From Platanthera guangdongensis (lineage: Eukaryota; Streptophyta; Magnoliopsida; Asparagales; Orchidaceae): 64,000 bases of DNA. The translations under genes and the position numbers were made by a program. Below the pieces are notes generated by a model. It was not told where the DNA came from, ran no database searches, and saw only the letters and a program-made list of their open reading frames with translations. Positions within the stretch are counted from its first letter, which is position 1. Each line of letters opens with the position of its first letter. Positions 23,327 through 34,215 of the stretch are shown here, piece by piece. The stretch is taken from positions 84,876,564-84,940,563 of the forward strand of contig CM077166.1 of the NCBI GenBank assembly GCA_039583875.1, read 5' to 3'.

Positions 23327-25741
23327 TGTAACACCCCCTATCCATCGCATAGCATATAACAGTAGGTCCGGCCGGGGCCCGACGCCGTATGCCACAGACA
23401 GACCGAGTGGTTACGCATGGAAACCATCCAACCAATCATAACGTCCTACATAGAGCATTCTAGCAGAAGAAGTTTATATAAGTTGCAATAAAGAACCCAG
23501 CACTAAAGCATGAATGTCAACTAGTACCAAATAGGAATGTTAAACATACACCAGTACAAGACTTAAGGCCTTACAAAATTGTTCACTTCATATTACATGT
23601 TTTACAAACCACGACACACAAGCCGGTCATACATGAATAAAACAGTAAACCCTCAAATTAGGTCTTCGAGGGCCGGCTTCGCAAATTGGGCTTTAGCTCG
23701 CTATTGACCTCTTGGTGCAGCAGCACCTGCAAGCAACAAACCACAGCACGGTGGCAAAACAAGGCAACGGTCAGCAATGCTGACCAAATTATAACGATCC
23801 CGCCCCCAACTCGGGGCGGCGATGCTCCTTCCCTGCATTTCATTAGCATAAGCGAGCATTATAATAATATTCATTTCATCACATGCGTAGGATCACACGG
23901 CCACACACCCCGTGCACTCAGGGCACATTCTGGGTTAACCGGTCGATGTCACGTCAGTTAAAGCCATAGACATTCCGGACCCACCACCGCCACTTTGACG
24001 GCCAAACACATGAGCAATTTGTCTTCCCGACATGGGTCACGTCAATTTAAGCCATATACCGTCGAAGACCCTCATCTATGCCAACGACAAGTGCCACGTA
24101 ACTTTAGGTCTCTTTAAACCGAATGACATAGAAGTGGGTACGGTTCCATCTAACCCGTGCTCATGTCGCAACGAGAATTTAAGCCATATGCGCAGGTCAA
24201 ACTTCTCCCGAGTCCCTTTTTCATCACACAATTTCACATAACTCGGTTATGTTCAAGTTGGCTCTTAGGCCTCCATGTTGGCAAGATCACGCATCGGCCC
24301 AGTTTTCCGGGTGCACCTTAGGGTTAGTCCCCAAGGCTCCCTATTGCAATCTACCGTGTAGAAAACCTGAAAACAATCAATAGCACAGAGTCTTCTCCGG
24401 CATTTATGCAATGCAACATCACCGATCCAGACCAACATGTCCTGGTAGGCTTCACACATCATGCCTATCTCCGTTCTCACTTACAGACTCTAAATAACGG
24501 GGACTTCACATATCTACCCGAAGGAACGCCTCCAACTCACTGAAAACTCGTGAGAGCGGGCTTCCTATGCAAAGAAGGAGAGCTACTCATGCTCAAGAAG
24601 AGAATCGTTACCCTTGAGTTTTTCTTTTGCGCCATGGAAAAGTAAGCGGATGAAAATCACCACACTAGCTTTGCCTCCGTGGATCCGGAGTCGGCTCGCG
24701 ATTTGGAGCTTCGAAGCTCCAATGGTCGGATCTAGCTTCCTCTTCCTTCCTTGGCTCTCCTCTCTCTCTAAGCTTTTAGAAAGATAACCACTCATGAAAA
24801 GTGAGGGTTTTTAAGTCCAATCCCGGGTATATCTCATCAGGAACAACCCTCAGCCGTTGGATCCCAAAATACAGAAATGAACGGCTTTGATTCGGGACTG
24901 AAATTTCCAATCTGGGTCGCACACGGCCTGGCACACGCCCGTGTCCAGGGCCGTATGCCTCATTCGCCGTCAAAATCGACGTGCATGGAACAACACACGG
25001 GTATCGAACACGCCCGTGTTCGAGCTGACACGCCTGTGTTCCACCTGACACGGCTGTGTGGCCAGCCGTGTACCCCCATCGATTTATCCCGAAAACAACC
25101 CGAGCACTGCACGGGTTATAGGACACGCCCGTGTCCTTGCCCGTGTCTACCTCAACATGACTGGGCTCCAGGCCGTGTACATGGTCTCGACACTCGACAC
25201 TTCGTCGAGCGAAGATCGTCGACCTGATGACACGGCCTTGGACACGCCCGTGTCCTAGGCCGTGTGCCTTGTCTCTACACATCGTCGAGAGCAAAATGTC
25301 GTCTCCCCGGGACGAGTGTCGACACGGGTCGACACATCCTGCGACACGCCCGTGTCGCAGGCCGTGTGCCATGTCTCGACACTTCATCGAGCGCAGTTTT
25401 GACTTCGCGGGCTGAGTGTCGACACGAGTTGACACGCCCTGCGACACGCCCGTGTCGCAGGCCGTGTGCCCTGTCTCGACACAACATCGAGTGAAATTCG
25501 TCGACACCCTGGGTCGATCATCGACACGGCCTTGACACGCCCTGCGACACGCCCATGTCGCAGGCCGTGTTCTCTACTCGACGATCGTCGACTTCAAAAT
25601 CATCGACCTTTCGACCAGCTCAACGACACAAGCCTGACACGCCCTGGGACACGCCCGTGTCCCAGGCCGTGTGCCTCCTGCCAGAACCCAAAACTGGCCC
25701 AAAACGTCACCCGTCGCTCCTTTGAGTTTCGGGGCGTTACA
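23327..25741 (-). repeat. G2 5' LTR (2415 bp)
   Basis: Direct copy of 16605-19023 with scattered substitutions and small indels. It has the same TATATAAA box (about 23471) and the same ACACGCCCGTGT array (24915-25685). Its right end TTACA meets the TCCGT duplication at 25742. Confidence 0.88.
24915..25685. repeat. Array of ACACGCCCGTGT palindromes in G2 5' LTR
   Basis: Counterpart of 18190-18965. Words such as GACACGCCCGTGTCGCAGG and GTGTCGACACGGGTCGACAC recur irregularly. Most CpG sites are retained in both LTRs despite the divergence elsewhere. Confidence 0.85.
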
Positions 25742-26698
25742 TCCGTAGTACAAGCAGACTGGAGCTGTGTCCGCTGAGTCCGGCAGTTTCCTTGGTGGCG
25801 AGGCTGTGGGCTCGATATAAGCGGACTGGAGCTGTGTCCGCAGATAAGCGGATAGTTGTTGCAGAGTTTGGCTGTGGCAGTCTTGGTGAAGTCTAGGCGG
25901 ACTGGCTATACTCTACAGGTCGCGGCAGACTAGAATATATCCGTGGTTTGCGGAGACTTGTTCTTGCTACGGGATGTGGCGATGATCCTATCGGCTAGGG
26001 CAGTGACCATAATCCTCACCGTGCCTATAAATAGGACACATGTCACATCAGGAATAAAAAAATGAATGAACAGTAAGTGAGCCCGCCAATAGTTATTGCG
26101 GATTGGATTTTAGTATCTGCGCGGTTTGATAGAGTTGACCGGTTTGTGCTGTGTAGGTTGTGCGAATAGCGCTAGAAAGCCAGGACAGTGCAGACTCTGC
26201 GGTTAAGAAACTAGCGGCAAATAGTAGGTCGCGGAAAGTAACTAGACAGTTTTCTCTTTGGCAACTTGTGTTCAGGGTTCAATAAGTCTCCAGCGTCAGG
26301 CGGCCTGTTCAGTTCAGCTTCACAGCTTGTGTGCTCTGGCGTCTAGGCGATCTCGCGGTCAGACGGCTTGCAGATCAGCGGTTAGAGCTTAGCATTGGAA
26401 TAACGGGTAGTCCATACGGCTGGGGTTGCGGTCTGGAAAACTGCGGATTGTGCGAACTCCATAGCAGTAGATCAGAGGCTTCGTGTTTGAATCCGTGCGG
26501 CTTGTGTTGACTTGTCTTTATAATTGTCTCTGCTTTAGCTGTGATAGTTTTGGTGAATCATGTCTCGCCATGTATGTCTCGCCTTGAAAAGAAGTTAGTT
26601 GTTAATCAATAAATACTCTTGTTGCTGCATGTGTTTCTGGTTGTAACTAACTTAGTTGAGATAACCCTTGCTCACTCCAAGATCAGAAAAATTCAACA
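25742..26698 (+). repeat. C1 5' LTR, second part
   Basis: It continues the LTR broken at 16604 and ends AAATTCAACA at 26698. A TATAAATA box at 26026-26033 is the likely promoter. Compared with the 3' LTR it lacks about 57 bp around position 25890. The rest aligns with about 29760-30779. Confidence 0.85.
26026..26033 (+). promoter_or_regulatory. C1 LTR TATA box
   Basis: CCTATAAATAGG in the 5' LTR. The same place in the 3' LTR (about 30080) reads CTATAATTAGG, so the box is kept only in the 5' copy. Confidence 0.6.
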
Positions 26699-26699
26699 A

Positions 26700-26711
26700 G
26701 GTATTAGAGGG
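26700..26711 (+). other. C1 primer-binding site (degenerate)
   Basis: GGTATTAGAGGG directly follows the LTR end. It matches the initiator-Met site with C-to-T and C-to-G differences. Confidence 0.6.
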
Positions 26712-26784
26712 TGTTTCGAGTGGATTAGAAGTGATCAACTGAAGTGATTGTTGCTCTTGTGAAGAGGGAACAAGTGGTAGATCC

Positions 26785-27323
26785 ATGGCAGTGGAAGATG
26801 CAAGTAGTCTTCGAATTGAACTCCTTATAGAAACAAACTTTGAGAGGTGGAAGTATTATATGGGAGCTTTCTTCTTGGCGAGGACCTTTGGGACGTGGTA
26901 TGCGGAGCAGAAAGACAAGAGGTTATTGCTGGCAATCCTGAGAGATGAGATCTTGGAAGGAGACAAATGCGAAAGCAGAGTCTATTCTCAATCAGGTGAT
27001 CTCATCGGAGCTCTTGGACCACATTAGTGGATGTCAGTCAGCTGCTTAGGCTTGGACTTCCCTTGATGGGTTGTTCAATAAGAAGGTGAAGGTTGCTGCA
27101 GAGGATGGTCCTTCTACTTCATATCAGAAAGAAAGGAGTAGTTCTCCTAGGCGTGATATGAATAGTAAGGAAGGACCAAGGTGCTATAGATGCAAGCAGC
27201 ATGGTCACCTCAGGAAGGAGTGCAAGGTTGTCATGCTCTCGGGGAACGTATCTCATGTTGGAGGTAAGGAGAAGGACTTAGTTGGGTCATCGACAAGTTC
27301 AGGTGCAGATCGAATGAAGGTCA
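26785..27323 (+). pseudogene. gag: C1 gag fragments with CCHC knuckle
   Basis: The ATG at 26785 gives 80 codons (FERWKYYMGAFFLARTFGTW). A frameshift follows, then from 27071 another frame shows a basic, Ser-rich stretch and the knuckle CYRCKQHGHLRKEC at about 27180-27221. The central UBN2-type Gag domain is deleted. The second frame runs straight on into integrase; protease is missing between them. Confidence 0.75.
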
Positions 27324-28045
27324 GTGATAGTGTGGCTATCTGGCATGAAAGACTAGAGCATGTATGGATTGACAAGCTGAAAGAAGTGGCGGTAAGAAGA
27401 CTCGTACGAGGCTTGCCTAGATTGTCATCCTATGGCGATGGTCAGGGATGCGCGAGATGTCAGCATGGTGAAGCTTATCGCTTTACGGTTGATAAGGCGC
27501 AGTCTGGATGTAAAGCACATTTGGAGGTTGTCCATTGTGCTCTGATTGGACCGACCGTCACCGCCAGTCTTGGAGATAGTAGGTACATGCTGATATTGGT
27601 TCATGACTATTTGAAGTATACTTGGGTATACTTCATGAAGGAGAAGTCGAACATGTTCCACTTGTTTGTGGAGTTCAAGAAGCTTGTGGAAGGCCAGCTT
27701 GGCCTGCAGATCAAGAAGTTGAGGACAAGCATCGGTGGTGAGTTCGTCTCCACCGAGTTCTCGAACTTTTGTAGAAAGCATGGGATCCGAAGGGAGCTTT
27801 CTCGTGGAAATACTTCACAGCAAGGTGATGTTGTAGTTCGGATGATCCGTCTGTTGACGAAGACCTGCAAGTGTTCGCTTCAGTGCAAAGGCATTCCTAA
27901 GGCTTTTTGGGCAGAAGGGATGGACTGTGTGGCACAAGTCATCAATCAGATGCCTCTTAGTCCGATCAATGTGACGAGTACATATGAGGTATTTTTTGAG
28001 GTGAAGCCCAGTATAAAGCACCTATGGGTGTTTGGATCTACATGA
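27324..28045 (+). pseudogene. pol: C1 copia integrase, all three catalytic acids replaced
   Basis: Continuous frame with the preceding knuckle (27071-28045). The pre-integrase HERLEH...CARCQHG zinc region is followed by the core. The motif expected as H-S-D-x-x-GP reads VHCALIGP, the RSDNGGEF motif reads RTSIGGEF, and the VAERMNR motif reads VVVRMIR. So D, D and E are all lost while the surrounding fold (LVEGQLGLQIKKLRTS, FSNFCRKHGIRRELS, FWAEGMDCVAQVINQMP) is well kept and the frame is open. Confidence 0.8.
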
Positions 28046-29024
28046 TACGTACACGCTCCAGATGCTCTCAAGACGACGCTAGTCTTTGTTGGGTATGATG
28101 ATTAGAAGAGATGATGGAGGTGTATGGATCCTGCGATGAGTAGGTTCATCGTGTCGAGAGACGTTTTCTTCGATGAGCTGGCGTCATATTGGGATAGCTC
28201 ATGTGTGGAGCTAGAGATGAGCAGGTCAGATGGTGGGCTGAAGGAGGCTGCTACTAAGGATCAGTTGGAGCTGCCTGAGTCACCAGGAGCTCCAGGTTAT
28301 TCTAGCTCCGGGGCAAAGGCATCAGGGTTGGGAAGTAGGCGGAGCATTTCTCCAGGTGCTTATGTCTCGAAGACGGAGGCTTCTGGTTCGAGAAGTAGGG
28401 GGAGAGATGTTCCACGTAGTTCTTGTTCGAGAGCGGAGTCTTCTAGTTTAGGTAGCAGGGGGAGCATTGCTCCAGGTGCTCCTGGTTCTATTGTGGTGGC
28501 TTCTTATTCAGGAAGCAGTGGGAGCATTGTTCCAGGTTTGCCCGGGAATGGAACAGGATCTGGAGGAGCAATGGAGGTGGTTAGCCGTGATCAGGTTCTT
28601 CGGAGATCGAAGAGAATCAGCAACCCACCAGCTCGATATAGCGAAGAGAACACAGCGAGCTTGGTCTCATGTTTCCTTGTAAGCCCTCAGGTCGAGCGAG
28701 TACCTTCTAGCTATGATGACACCACTAGAGTTAAGGAGGTGGATGACGCTAAGGCTGAGGAGGTGACTACTATCAGAGGTGACGAGGCTTGGGACCTTGT
28801 GCCCAAGGTCGTTGGTGATACTCCTGTGACGCACGAGTGGAGGTCAAAGCTGAAAAAGAAGGCAGAGGGAAGCATGGATCCATTTGGGAGATGCCGGAGG
28901 GATCCCTCATGGTCCAGGATATGCAGTACGAGGACTATATCTTGGACATCTCCTCGAAGGCACTATCGGAGGGACTATGTGCAAGGTTACGGGAGTTGCT
29001 GGAGCTGTTCACCACTTCTCACTT
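28046..29024 (+). pseudogene. pol: C1 integrase-RT linker and RT stub
   Basis: In the same frame as integrase after stops near 28045-28110. It reads SRFIVSRDVFFDE (end of integrase), then a Ser/Gly/Pro-rich low-complexity stretch with imperfect repeats of the type GSRGSIAPGAPGS, then RRSKRISNPPARYSEENTAS and GDEAWDLVPKVVG, the first residues of copia RT. The rest of RT and RNase H are absent up to the purine tract. Confidence 0.7.
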
Positions 29025-29034
29025 CAAGGAGGAG
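29025..29034 (+). other. C1 polypurine tract
   Basis: CAAGGAGGAG lies immediately before the 3' LTR start TGTTGAAAAT. Confidence 0.65.
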
Positions 29035-30779
29035 TGTTGAAAATTGTGAAGTGAAAGTGGGTGATTGGATGTCTTCGGAAACCTATCCGCGCGGACTACG
29101 CAGACAGGGTTGGCGGACAGCAAGGTCGGCAATGCTATTGCAGACGGCTTGTTATGTGGCGGCATGGGCGGCCTGTTCGCACAGACTAAGTGAACAGCAG
29201 TGGCGGTTCGCCAGGCCGGCGTATGCTAAGCAAGCAGTTTGATCCCAGAAGGTAACCGAGCGGATTGTAACTCTATCCGCGGTGTCCGATAAGAATCGGA
29301 ATGAAGAATTGGAGATTGGCAGACCGACTTGGCAGAAGCCTTGGTCTTGCTCTGGTGGAGCGGCAAGTGGAATTCGCGGAGATCGCCAGTTAGAGCGGAC
29401 AGGTGCTGGTGTTCGCCAATGAAGGTGGACTGAATCCAGTGTCCACCAATAAGTGCAGACTGACCTTTGTGGCCAATGGTGTGGACTTGCTTGGTTCTGA
29501 ACCAAGTCCAGGTTTGGCTTAGTCCAGGGAGATCGCGCAGTGAAGCGCAAACTGCTTCTCAGTCCGCCGAGCTTGGCAGAAGTATCATGTGCCTTGATTG
29601 TGAGCTTGGAGAATGTAGACTGGAGATTTCATCCGCAAGGTCGTGCGGACTAGAGCTGGGTACGCTAAGTCCGACAGCTATCTTGCTGGCATGGTCGTGA
29701 ACTCAGGATATTCATACTGGAGCATTCTGCGAGATATGCAGACTGGAGGTATCCGCTGTATAAGCAAACCGGAGCTGTGTCCGCTGAGTCCGCCATTTGC
29801 CTTGGTGGCGAGGCTGTGGTCTTGGTATAAGTGGACTGTAGCTGTGTCGGTGGATAGACATACAGTTTGTGTAGAGTTCGGTTGTGGCAGTCTTAGCTTG
29901 GCCTTCGGCGACGAGGCGGACTGGCGTTCTGTCCGGCATTGGTGAAGTCTAGGCAGACTGGCTATCTTGCACAGGCCGCGGCAGACTGGAATGTATCTGC
30001 GGTTTGCGAAGACTTATTGTTGCTGCGGGATGTGGTGGTGATCCGATTGGCTAGGGCGGTGACCACACTTCTCATCGTGACTATAATTAGGACCCATGTC
30101 ACATCAGGAATAAAAAAATGAATGAACAGTAAGTGAGCCCGCCAACAGTTGCTGCGGACTGGATTTTAGTATCCATTCGATTTGATAGAGTTGACTGGTT
30201 TGTGCTGTGCAGGTTGTGCGGATAGAGCTGGAAAGCCAAGACTTGGCAATGATTGCGGTCAAGGGTATTGCGGACTCTACGGATAAGCAATAGTCGGTAA
30301 ATAGCAGGTCACGGACAGTGACCAGACGGTTTTCTCTTTGACAACTTTTGTTCAGGGTTCAATAAGTCGCGTGCTTCAGGCGGCCTGTTCAGTTCAGCTT
30401 TGCAGCTTGTGTTGTCTGGCGGCTAAGCGACCTCGTTGTCAGGTGGCTTGCAGATTGACGGCTAGAGCTTAGCAATTGAATAACGGGCAGTCCGCGCGGC
30501 TGGAGTTGTGTTCTGGCGACCTGGCGGATTGTGCGGACTCCATAGCAGTAGATCGGCGGCTTCGGGTTTGATTCTGCACGGCTTGTGTTGATATGTCTTT
30601 GTAATTGTCACTACTTTTCCTGTGGTGGTTTTGGCGAATCATGTCTCGCCATGTATGTCTTGCCTTGTAAAGAAGTTAGTTGGTAATCAATAAATACTCT
30701 TGTTGCTGCATGTGTTTCTGGTTGTAACTGACTTAGTTGAGATAACCCCAGCTCACTCCAAGATCCAGAAAATTCAACA
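29035..30779 (+). repeat. C1 3' LTR (1745 bp)
   Basis: Starts TGTTGAAAATTGTG, ends AATTCAACA, then the CGAAT flank. It contains many GCGGACTGGAG / TGTCCGCTGAGTCCG words. Clear divergence from the 5' copy marks C1 as older than G2, C2 and C3. Confidence 0.88.
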
Positions 30780-31379
30780 CGAATCACCCATGAATATGAC
30801 ATCATCAGCCGACTCACAAGAAAAAGGAGTAGCAAACTCAGGCAAAAATTGCGGAGGGGCATAACTGCTCTCAAAATCAAGCACTGAATGAGCAGGCCCC
30901 ATCGCAAAATCATTCGCTGACGCCACCCCGTCGACAGGAACAATCTCTACATCCCATACAAGAGCGCTCATGTGTTCTTGATCCTCTTTTTGCTGTCTAA
31001 CACCAGAGTGATCTTCATCGCTCAAGGAAAACTCGTAAAAAGGGAGCGAGGGACCCACAAAGGCTCTGAATGCAGTGAGAGATTCTTCGATAATCTCAAC
31101 AGGTAAAGAATGATCTAGATGAGCGATGTTAGTGTATGGGCCAGACAATACTTTGGTAGGCCTATCCACAACAGTCTTCTACGAATGGGATGTTGCTGTG
31201 CACACGCCCTCAGAGGGAGAAGGCTCGCACAAGCGCGGGCAATCCTTCACCATATGGCCTATACCACGACATAGCAAACATCGAATACAATGCTCGACAT
31301 TCATAACAGCCATGACGTCGATGTATTGGTGCAAAGTGTCATAGAGATGGCACTCGGCTACGGGATACATTGCGAACAC
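30780..31379 (-). pseudogene. E ORF-A, 5' half, with CCHC zinc knuckle
   Basis: Minus strand from 31379: MFAMYPVAECHLYDTLHQYI, then the knuckle CIRCLLCRGIGHMVKDC containing C-x2-C-x4-H-x4-C. A stop at about 31179 is followed in the same frame by an acidic stretch (EIIEESLTAFRAF, SLSDEDHSGV) to FMGDS, where C1 is inserted; the ORF resumes at 15883. It begins about 190 nt after the primer site, the place of gag, but no capsid core is visible. A nucleic-acid-binding role is inferred from the knuckle only. Confidence 0.6.
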
Positions 31380-31568
31380 AAATATTTACCGAAAGGATGT
31401 TACACACTAGAATAAAAATAGCACGGACCCGCTTTCTACCAAAAATCAGAAAATGGAAAAAAAATAAGTAACAAATTCTAAAAATTAAAGCAAAGAAGAA
31501 ACATACAACGTACAAATGGAAAAGGGCCTCTATCTCCTATCTCCCTCTCCAAAAACTCACACGACTGT

Positions 31569-31588
31569 GTTCCCCGGCAACGGTGCCA
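31569..31588 (-). other. E primer-binding site, Athila/Tat type
   Basis: The minus strand reads TGGCACCGTTGCCGGGGAAC, six bases after the U5 end GCATCA at 31595. TGGCGCCGTTGCCGGGGA is the usual Athila/Tat site (tRNA-Asp type); one G-to-A difference is seen. Confidence 0.85.
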
Positions 31589-31594
31589 AAACCT

Positions 31595-32223
31595 TGATGC
31601 GTTGAATGACAAGTGTACCGGTCGCACAAGTAATACAAAATGGGCGAATGTCCCCAAGTATCGATCTCTCAAGGAACACAATAAGGTGGAGTTAATTTTG
31701 AGGAGGACTTGAGATTGAAGTCCTTAGGTCGGAGTTAACGAAGGGGGTTTTGATTGTTGCGGAAAAAGAAAGTAAAATACTAATACACTACTCCTAAGCA
31801 ACGCCGCTATTCGATGCTTCGCCAGGCGGGATGGAAGACCACACATTGATGCACTAGCAATTTCTAGTGGCGTGCGTAGCGAAGAGGTGCTCTCGACCAT
31901 CATTGCTCCATTCTAACCACCTCATCCGTAAGCCTACTCGTCCATCTGCCTAGCGATTCGGTGTATAGCTGCCGGAGTAGTCTTCCATACCGCCTGGCGA
32001 AGCATCGCATAGTGGCGTTGCTTAGGAGTAGTTTATTGGTGTTTTACTTTCTTTTTCCGCAAGAATCAAAACCCCCTTCATTAACTCCAACCGAAGGAGT
32101 TCAATCTCAAGTCCTCCTCAAAATTAACTCCACCTTATTGTGTCCTTGAGAGATTGATACTTGGGGACATTCGACCATTTTATATTACTTGTGCGACCGG
32201 TACACTTGTCGTTCAATGCATCA
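31595..32223. repeat. E 5' LTR remnant: two facing U5 arms
   Basis: 31595-31844 is the U5 end of the minus-oriented 5' LTR (adjoining the primer site). 31850-32223 is its inverted counterpart, ending GTTCAATGCATCA. Together they form a 0.6-kb palindrome with arms of about 250 bp. The U3 parts expected in the middle are missing. The plus-oriented arm matches 9430-9797. Confidence 0.7.
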
Positions 32224-32399
32224 CTGCCACAACTATTGGACAAGGGGAAGAGCAAGCTGAACGTGGTTTCGTTGGAGGAAGTCCAGACATATTCACATGT
32301 TATTTCAAGTTAGATTATAACCTGTTCATTGTTTTCCATTTGTAGCTATAATTCTACGTTTATTTCCTTAGTTGCGTAAACAAATTTATATACTAAATT
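32224..32399 (+). other. G1 gag-protease linker
   Basis: G1 sequence resumes after E with the duplication CTGCC and ACAACTATTGGACAAGG, which continues the gag frame interrupted at 8104. It has no recognisable domain. Confidence 0.5.
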
Positions 32400-32999
32400 T
32401 TAAGGTAAAGAACCACTGGGCGTGTGTTCTGTTCGATTTCGGTGCTACCCACTCATTTGTGCTAGGACTTTCGTAGCGCGTCACGGTTTGATCCTTTATC
32501 TTATTGGTGATGCATTTAGTGTCAAGTTTCCTTCTGGAGATTTTGTTGTATCTGACCAAGGAATTCAGAGTTGTCTGATTCTATTATGTGATTTTCAAGC
32601 GGTTGCGGATTTGAAGATGATAGACTTGGAAGATTTCGATGTGATTCTGGGCATGGATTGTTTGTCCAAGTATGATGTGGTTATCTAGTGCAAGGTCAAG
32701 CGTTTGGACTTCAAGATGGACAACGGTCAACCTAGGAGCATTTATTGCTTCCCTCGCCAAGTTTCTCTGATTATCTCTGCGGTACGTGCTCGGAAGTTGG
32801 TAAATTCCGGATGTTTTGCTTGTTTGGTTTCGGTATTGGCGACCGATGGTAGTTTGCCGCGAGTCGAGGAGATTGCAGTTGTGTTCGAGTTTTCGGATGT
32901 ATTTCATGATAATCTTCCTGGTCTTCCGCCCGAGAAAGACATGGAGTTCGTCATATATCTAGGGCCGGGTACTCGTCCTATTGCTAAGGCTCCATAGCG
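32400..32999 (+). pseudogene. pol: G1 protease, frameshifted
   Basis: The catalytic loop at about 32424-32460 reads VLFDFGATHSFV; the catalytic Asp is kept but the following Ser is Phe. A frameshift then leads to SVKFPSGDFVVSDQGIQSCL and DLEDFDVILGMDCLSKYDVV, the ILGMDWL-type flap motif, ending at a stop near 32688. The next frame (32704-32997) carries VVFEFSDVFHDNLPGLPPEK, the linker into RT. Confidence 0.75.
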
Positions 33000-33780
33000 T
33001 ATAGCCCCACGTGAGCTGGAGGCGATGCGTTCCCAATTGGATGAGTTACATCACAATGGTTATATTAGGCCTAGTACTTTTCCGTTGGGTGCTCCTGTAT
33101 TATTTTTAAAGAAAAAGGATGGATCGATGAGGCTTTGCATCGATTATAGGAAGTTGAATAAGGTGACCATCAAAAATAGATATCCCCTGCTAAGGATTGA
33201 TGACCTGTTTGATCAGTTGCATGGTAGCTCTGTGTTTTCAAAGATTGATCTTAGTTTAAGCTGCCACCAGTTGAGGATTCGTGAGATAGATATTCCTCGG
33301 ACTACTTTCCATTCGCGGTATGGGCATTTTGAGTTTTTGGTAATCTATTTCAGATTGACTAATGCACCCTCTGCCATTATGGATATGATGAACATGGTAT
33401 TTAAGGATTTCCTGGATCGTTTCGTGGTTGAATACATAGATAATGTCCTGGTATACTCCTGTAGTGCAGAATAGCATGCCCAGTACTTGCATCTAGTTTT
33501 GCCTACCTAGAGAGAGCATAAGTTGTATGCCAAGCTAAGTAAATGCGAGTTTTTCTTCCTCAGGTTTCGTTTCTGGGTCATTTGGTTAATAAGGATGTAA
33601 TATCTGTGGACCCTAAAAATATAGCTGCTGTCATGGATTGGATTAAGCCTACCACTCCCAAGGAGATAAAGAGTTTCCTAGGCCTGGCATGCTATTATAG
33701 AAGGTTTGTTGAGGGTTTCTCTACGCTGTCTGCACGATTGGATAAACTGACGCAGAAGAATGCAACTTTTGTATGAAGCG
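33000..33780 (+). pseudogene. pol: G1 reverse transcriptase, YIDD changed to YIDN
   Basis: 33025-33474: [55 protein letters not shown] and the active site [12 protein letters not shown], with Asn for the second catalytic Asp. A stop at about 33474 and a frame change follow. 33543-33776 then gives VSFLGHLVNKDVISVDPKNI and SFLGLACYYRRFVEGFS. Polymerase activity is lost on several grounds. Confidence 0.85.
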
Positions 33781-34215
33781 GTAAATGCGAGGAAGCTTTT
33801 CTAGAATTGAACCGGAGATTGTGCAGTACTCCGATTTTGACCTTTCTACTGAAGGGATAGAGTATGCTGTGTATGTGGACGCATCACACGTGAGACTTGG
33901 TTCTGTGTTGATGTAATAGGGCAAAGTTATAGAGTGGGGGTCGAGGCAGATAAAGACTCATGAAAGGAATTACCCTACGCATGATCTATAATTTGCAGCT
34001 GTGATTTACGTCTTAAAGTTATGGAGACGTCTTTTATATGACTCTTTGTGCAAAATTTACACCGGTCATAAGATTTTAAAGTATGTGTTCACTCAAAAGG
34101 AGTTGAATTTGATCTAATGGAGGTGGTTGGAGTATGTTGCAGACTATGATGTTGAGATTCAGTATCATCCAGGCAAAGGTAATGTGGTTGTCGACACCCT
34201 GAGTAGGAAGTCAGC
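33781..34215 (+). pseudogene. pol: G1 RNase H, multiply broken
   Basis: Readable only across frames: CEEAFLELNRRLCSTPILT, then at 34127-34215 VEIQYHPGKGNVVVDTLSRK, the last RNase H motif (usually N.VADALSR). Stops at about 33774, 33850, 33914 and 34115 break the domain. Confidence 0.65.

Larger units (their letters stand above)
16605..25741 (-). mobile_element. G2: Ty3/gypsy (chromovirus-like) element inserted in the C1 5' LTR
   Basis: 9137 bp. LTRs at 16605-19023 (3') and 23327-25741 (5'), starting TGTAACACCCCC on the plus strand. A perfect target duplication TCCGT lies at 16600-16604 and 25742-25746. Primer site and purine tract are both minus oriented. Genes on the minus strand run gag, protease, RT, RNase H, integrase, with one integrase segment inverted. 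All are defective. The LTRs are clearly similar with scattered differences, so it is younger than C1 but not recent. Confidence 0.9.
15884..30779 (+). mobile_element. C1: decayed Ty1/copia element inserted in E
   Basis: The LTRs start TGTTGAAAAT and end AATTCAACA (5' copy 15884-16604 plus 25742-26698; 3' copy 29035-30779). Flanks TGAAT (15879-15883) and CGAAT (30780-30784) form a 5-bp duplication with one mismatch. The internal part is only 2.3 kb: gag fragment, zinc knuckle, integrase, linker and a stub of RT. Protease, most of RT and RNase H are gone, so it is non-autonomous. G2 interrupts its 5' LTR. Confidence 0.85.
8105..32223 (-). mobile_element. E: Athila/Tat-like LTR element with paired inverted LTRs, inserted in G1
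   Basis: The minus-strand reading gives a U5 end (31595), an Athila-type primer site (31569-31588), a CCHC ORF, a second plant-specific ORF (13524-14671), a GGGACGAGCAAA-type 3' motif and a 3' LTR (9798-11487). No protease, RT or integrase is present, so it is non-autonomous. At each end the minus LTR is joined to an LTR copy facing the other way. Flanking G1 bases TTGCC (8100-8104) and CTGCC (32224-32228) look like a 5-bp target duplication with one mismatch. C1 interrupts it at 15884-30779. Confidence 0.65.
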
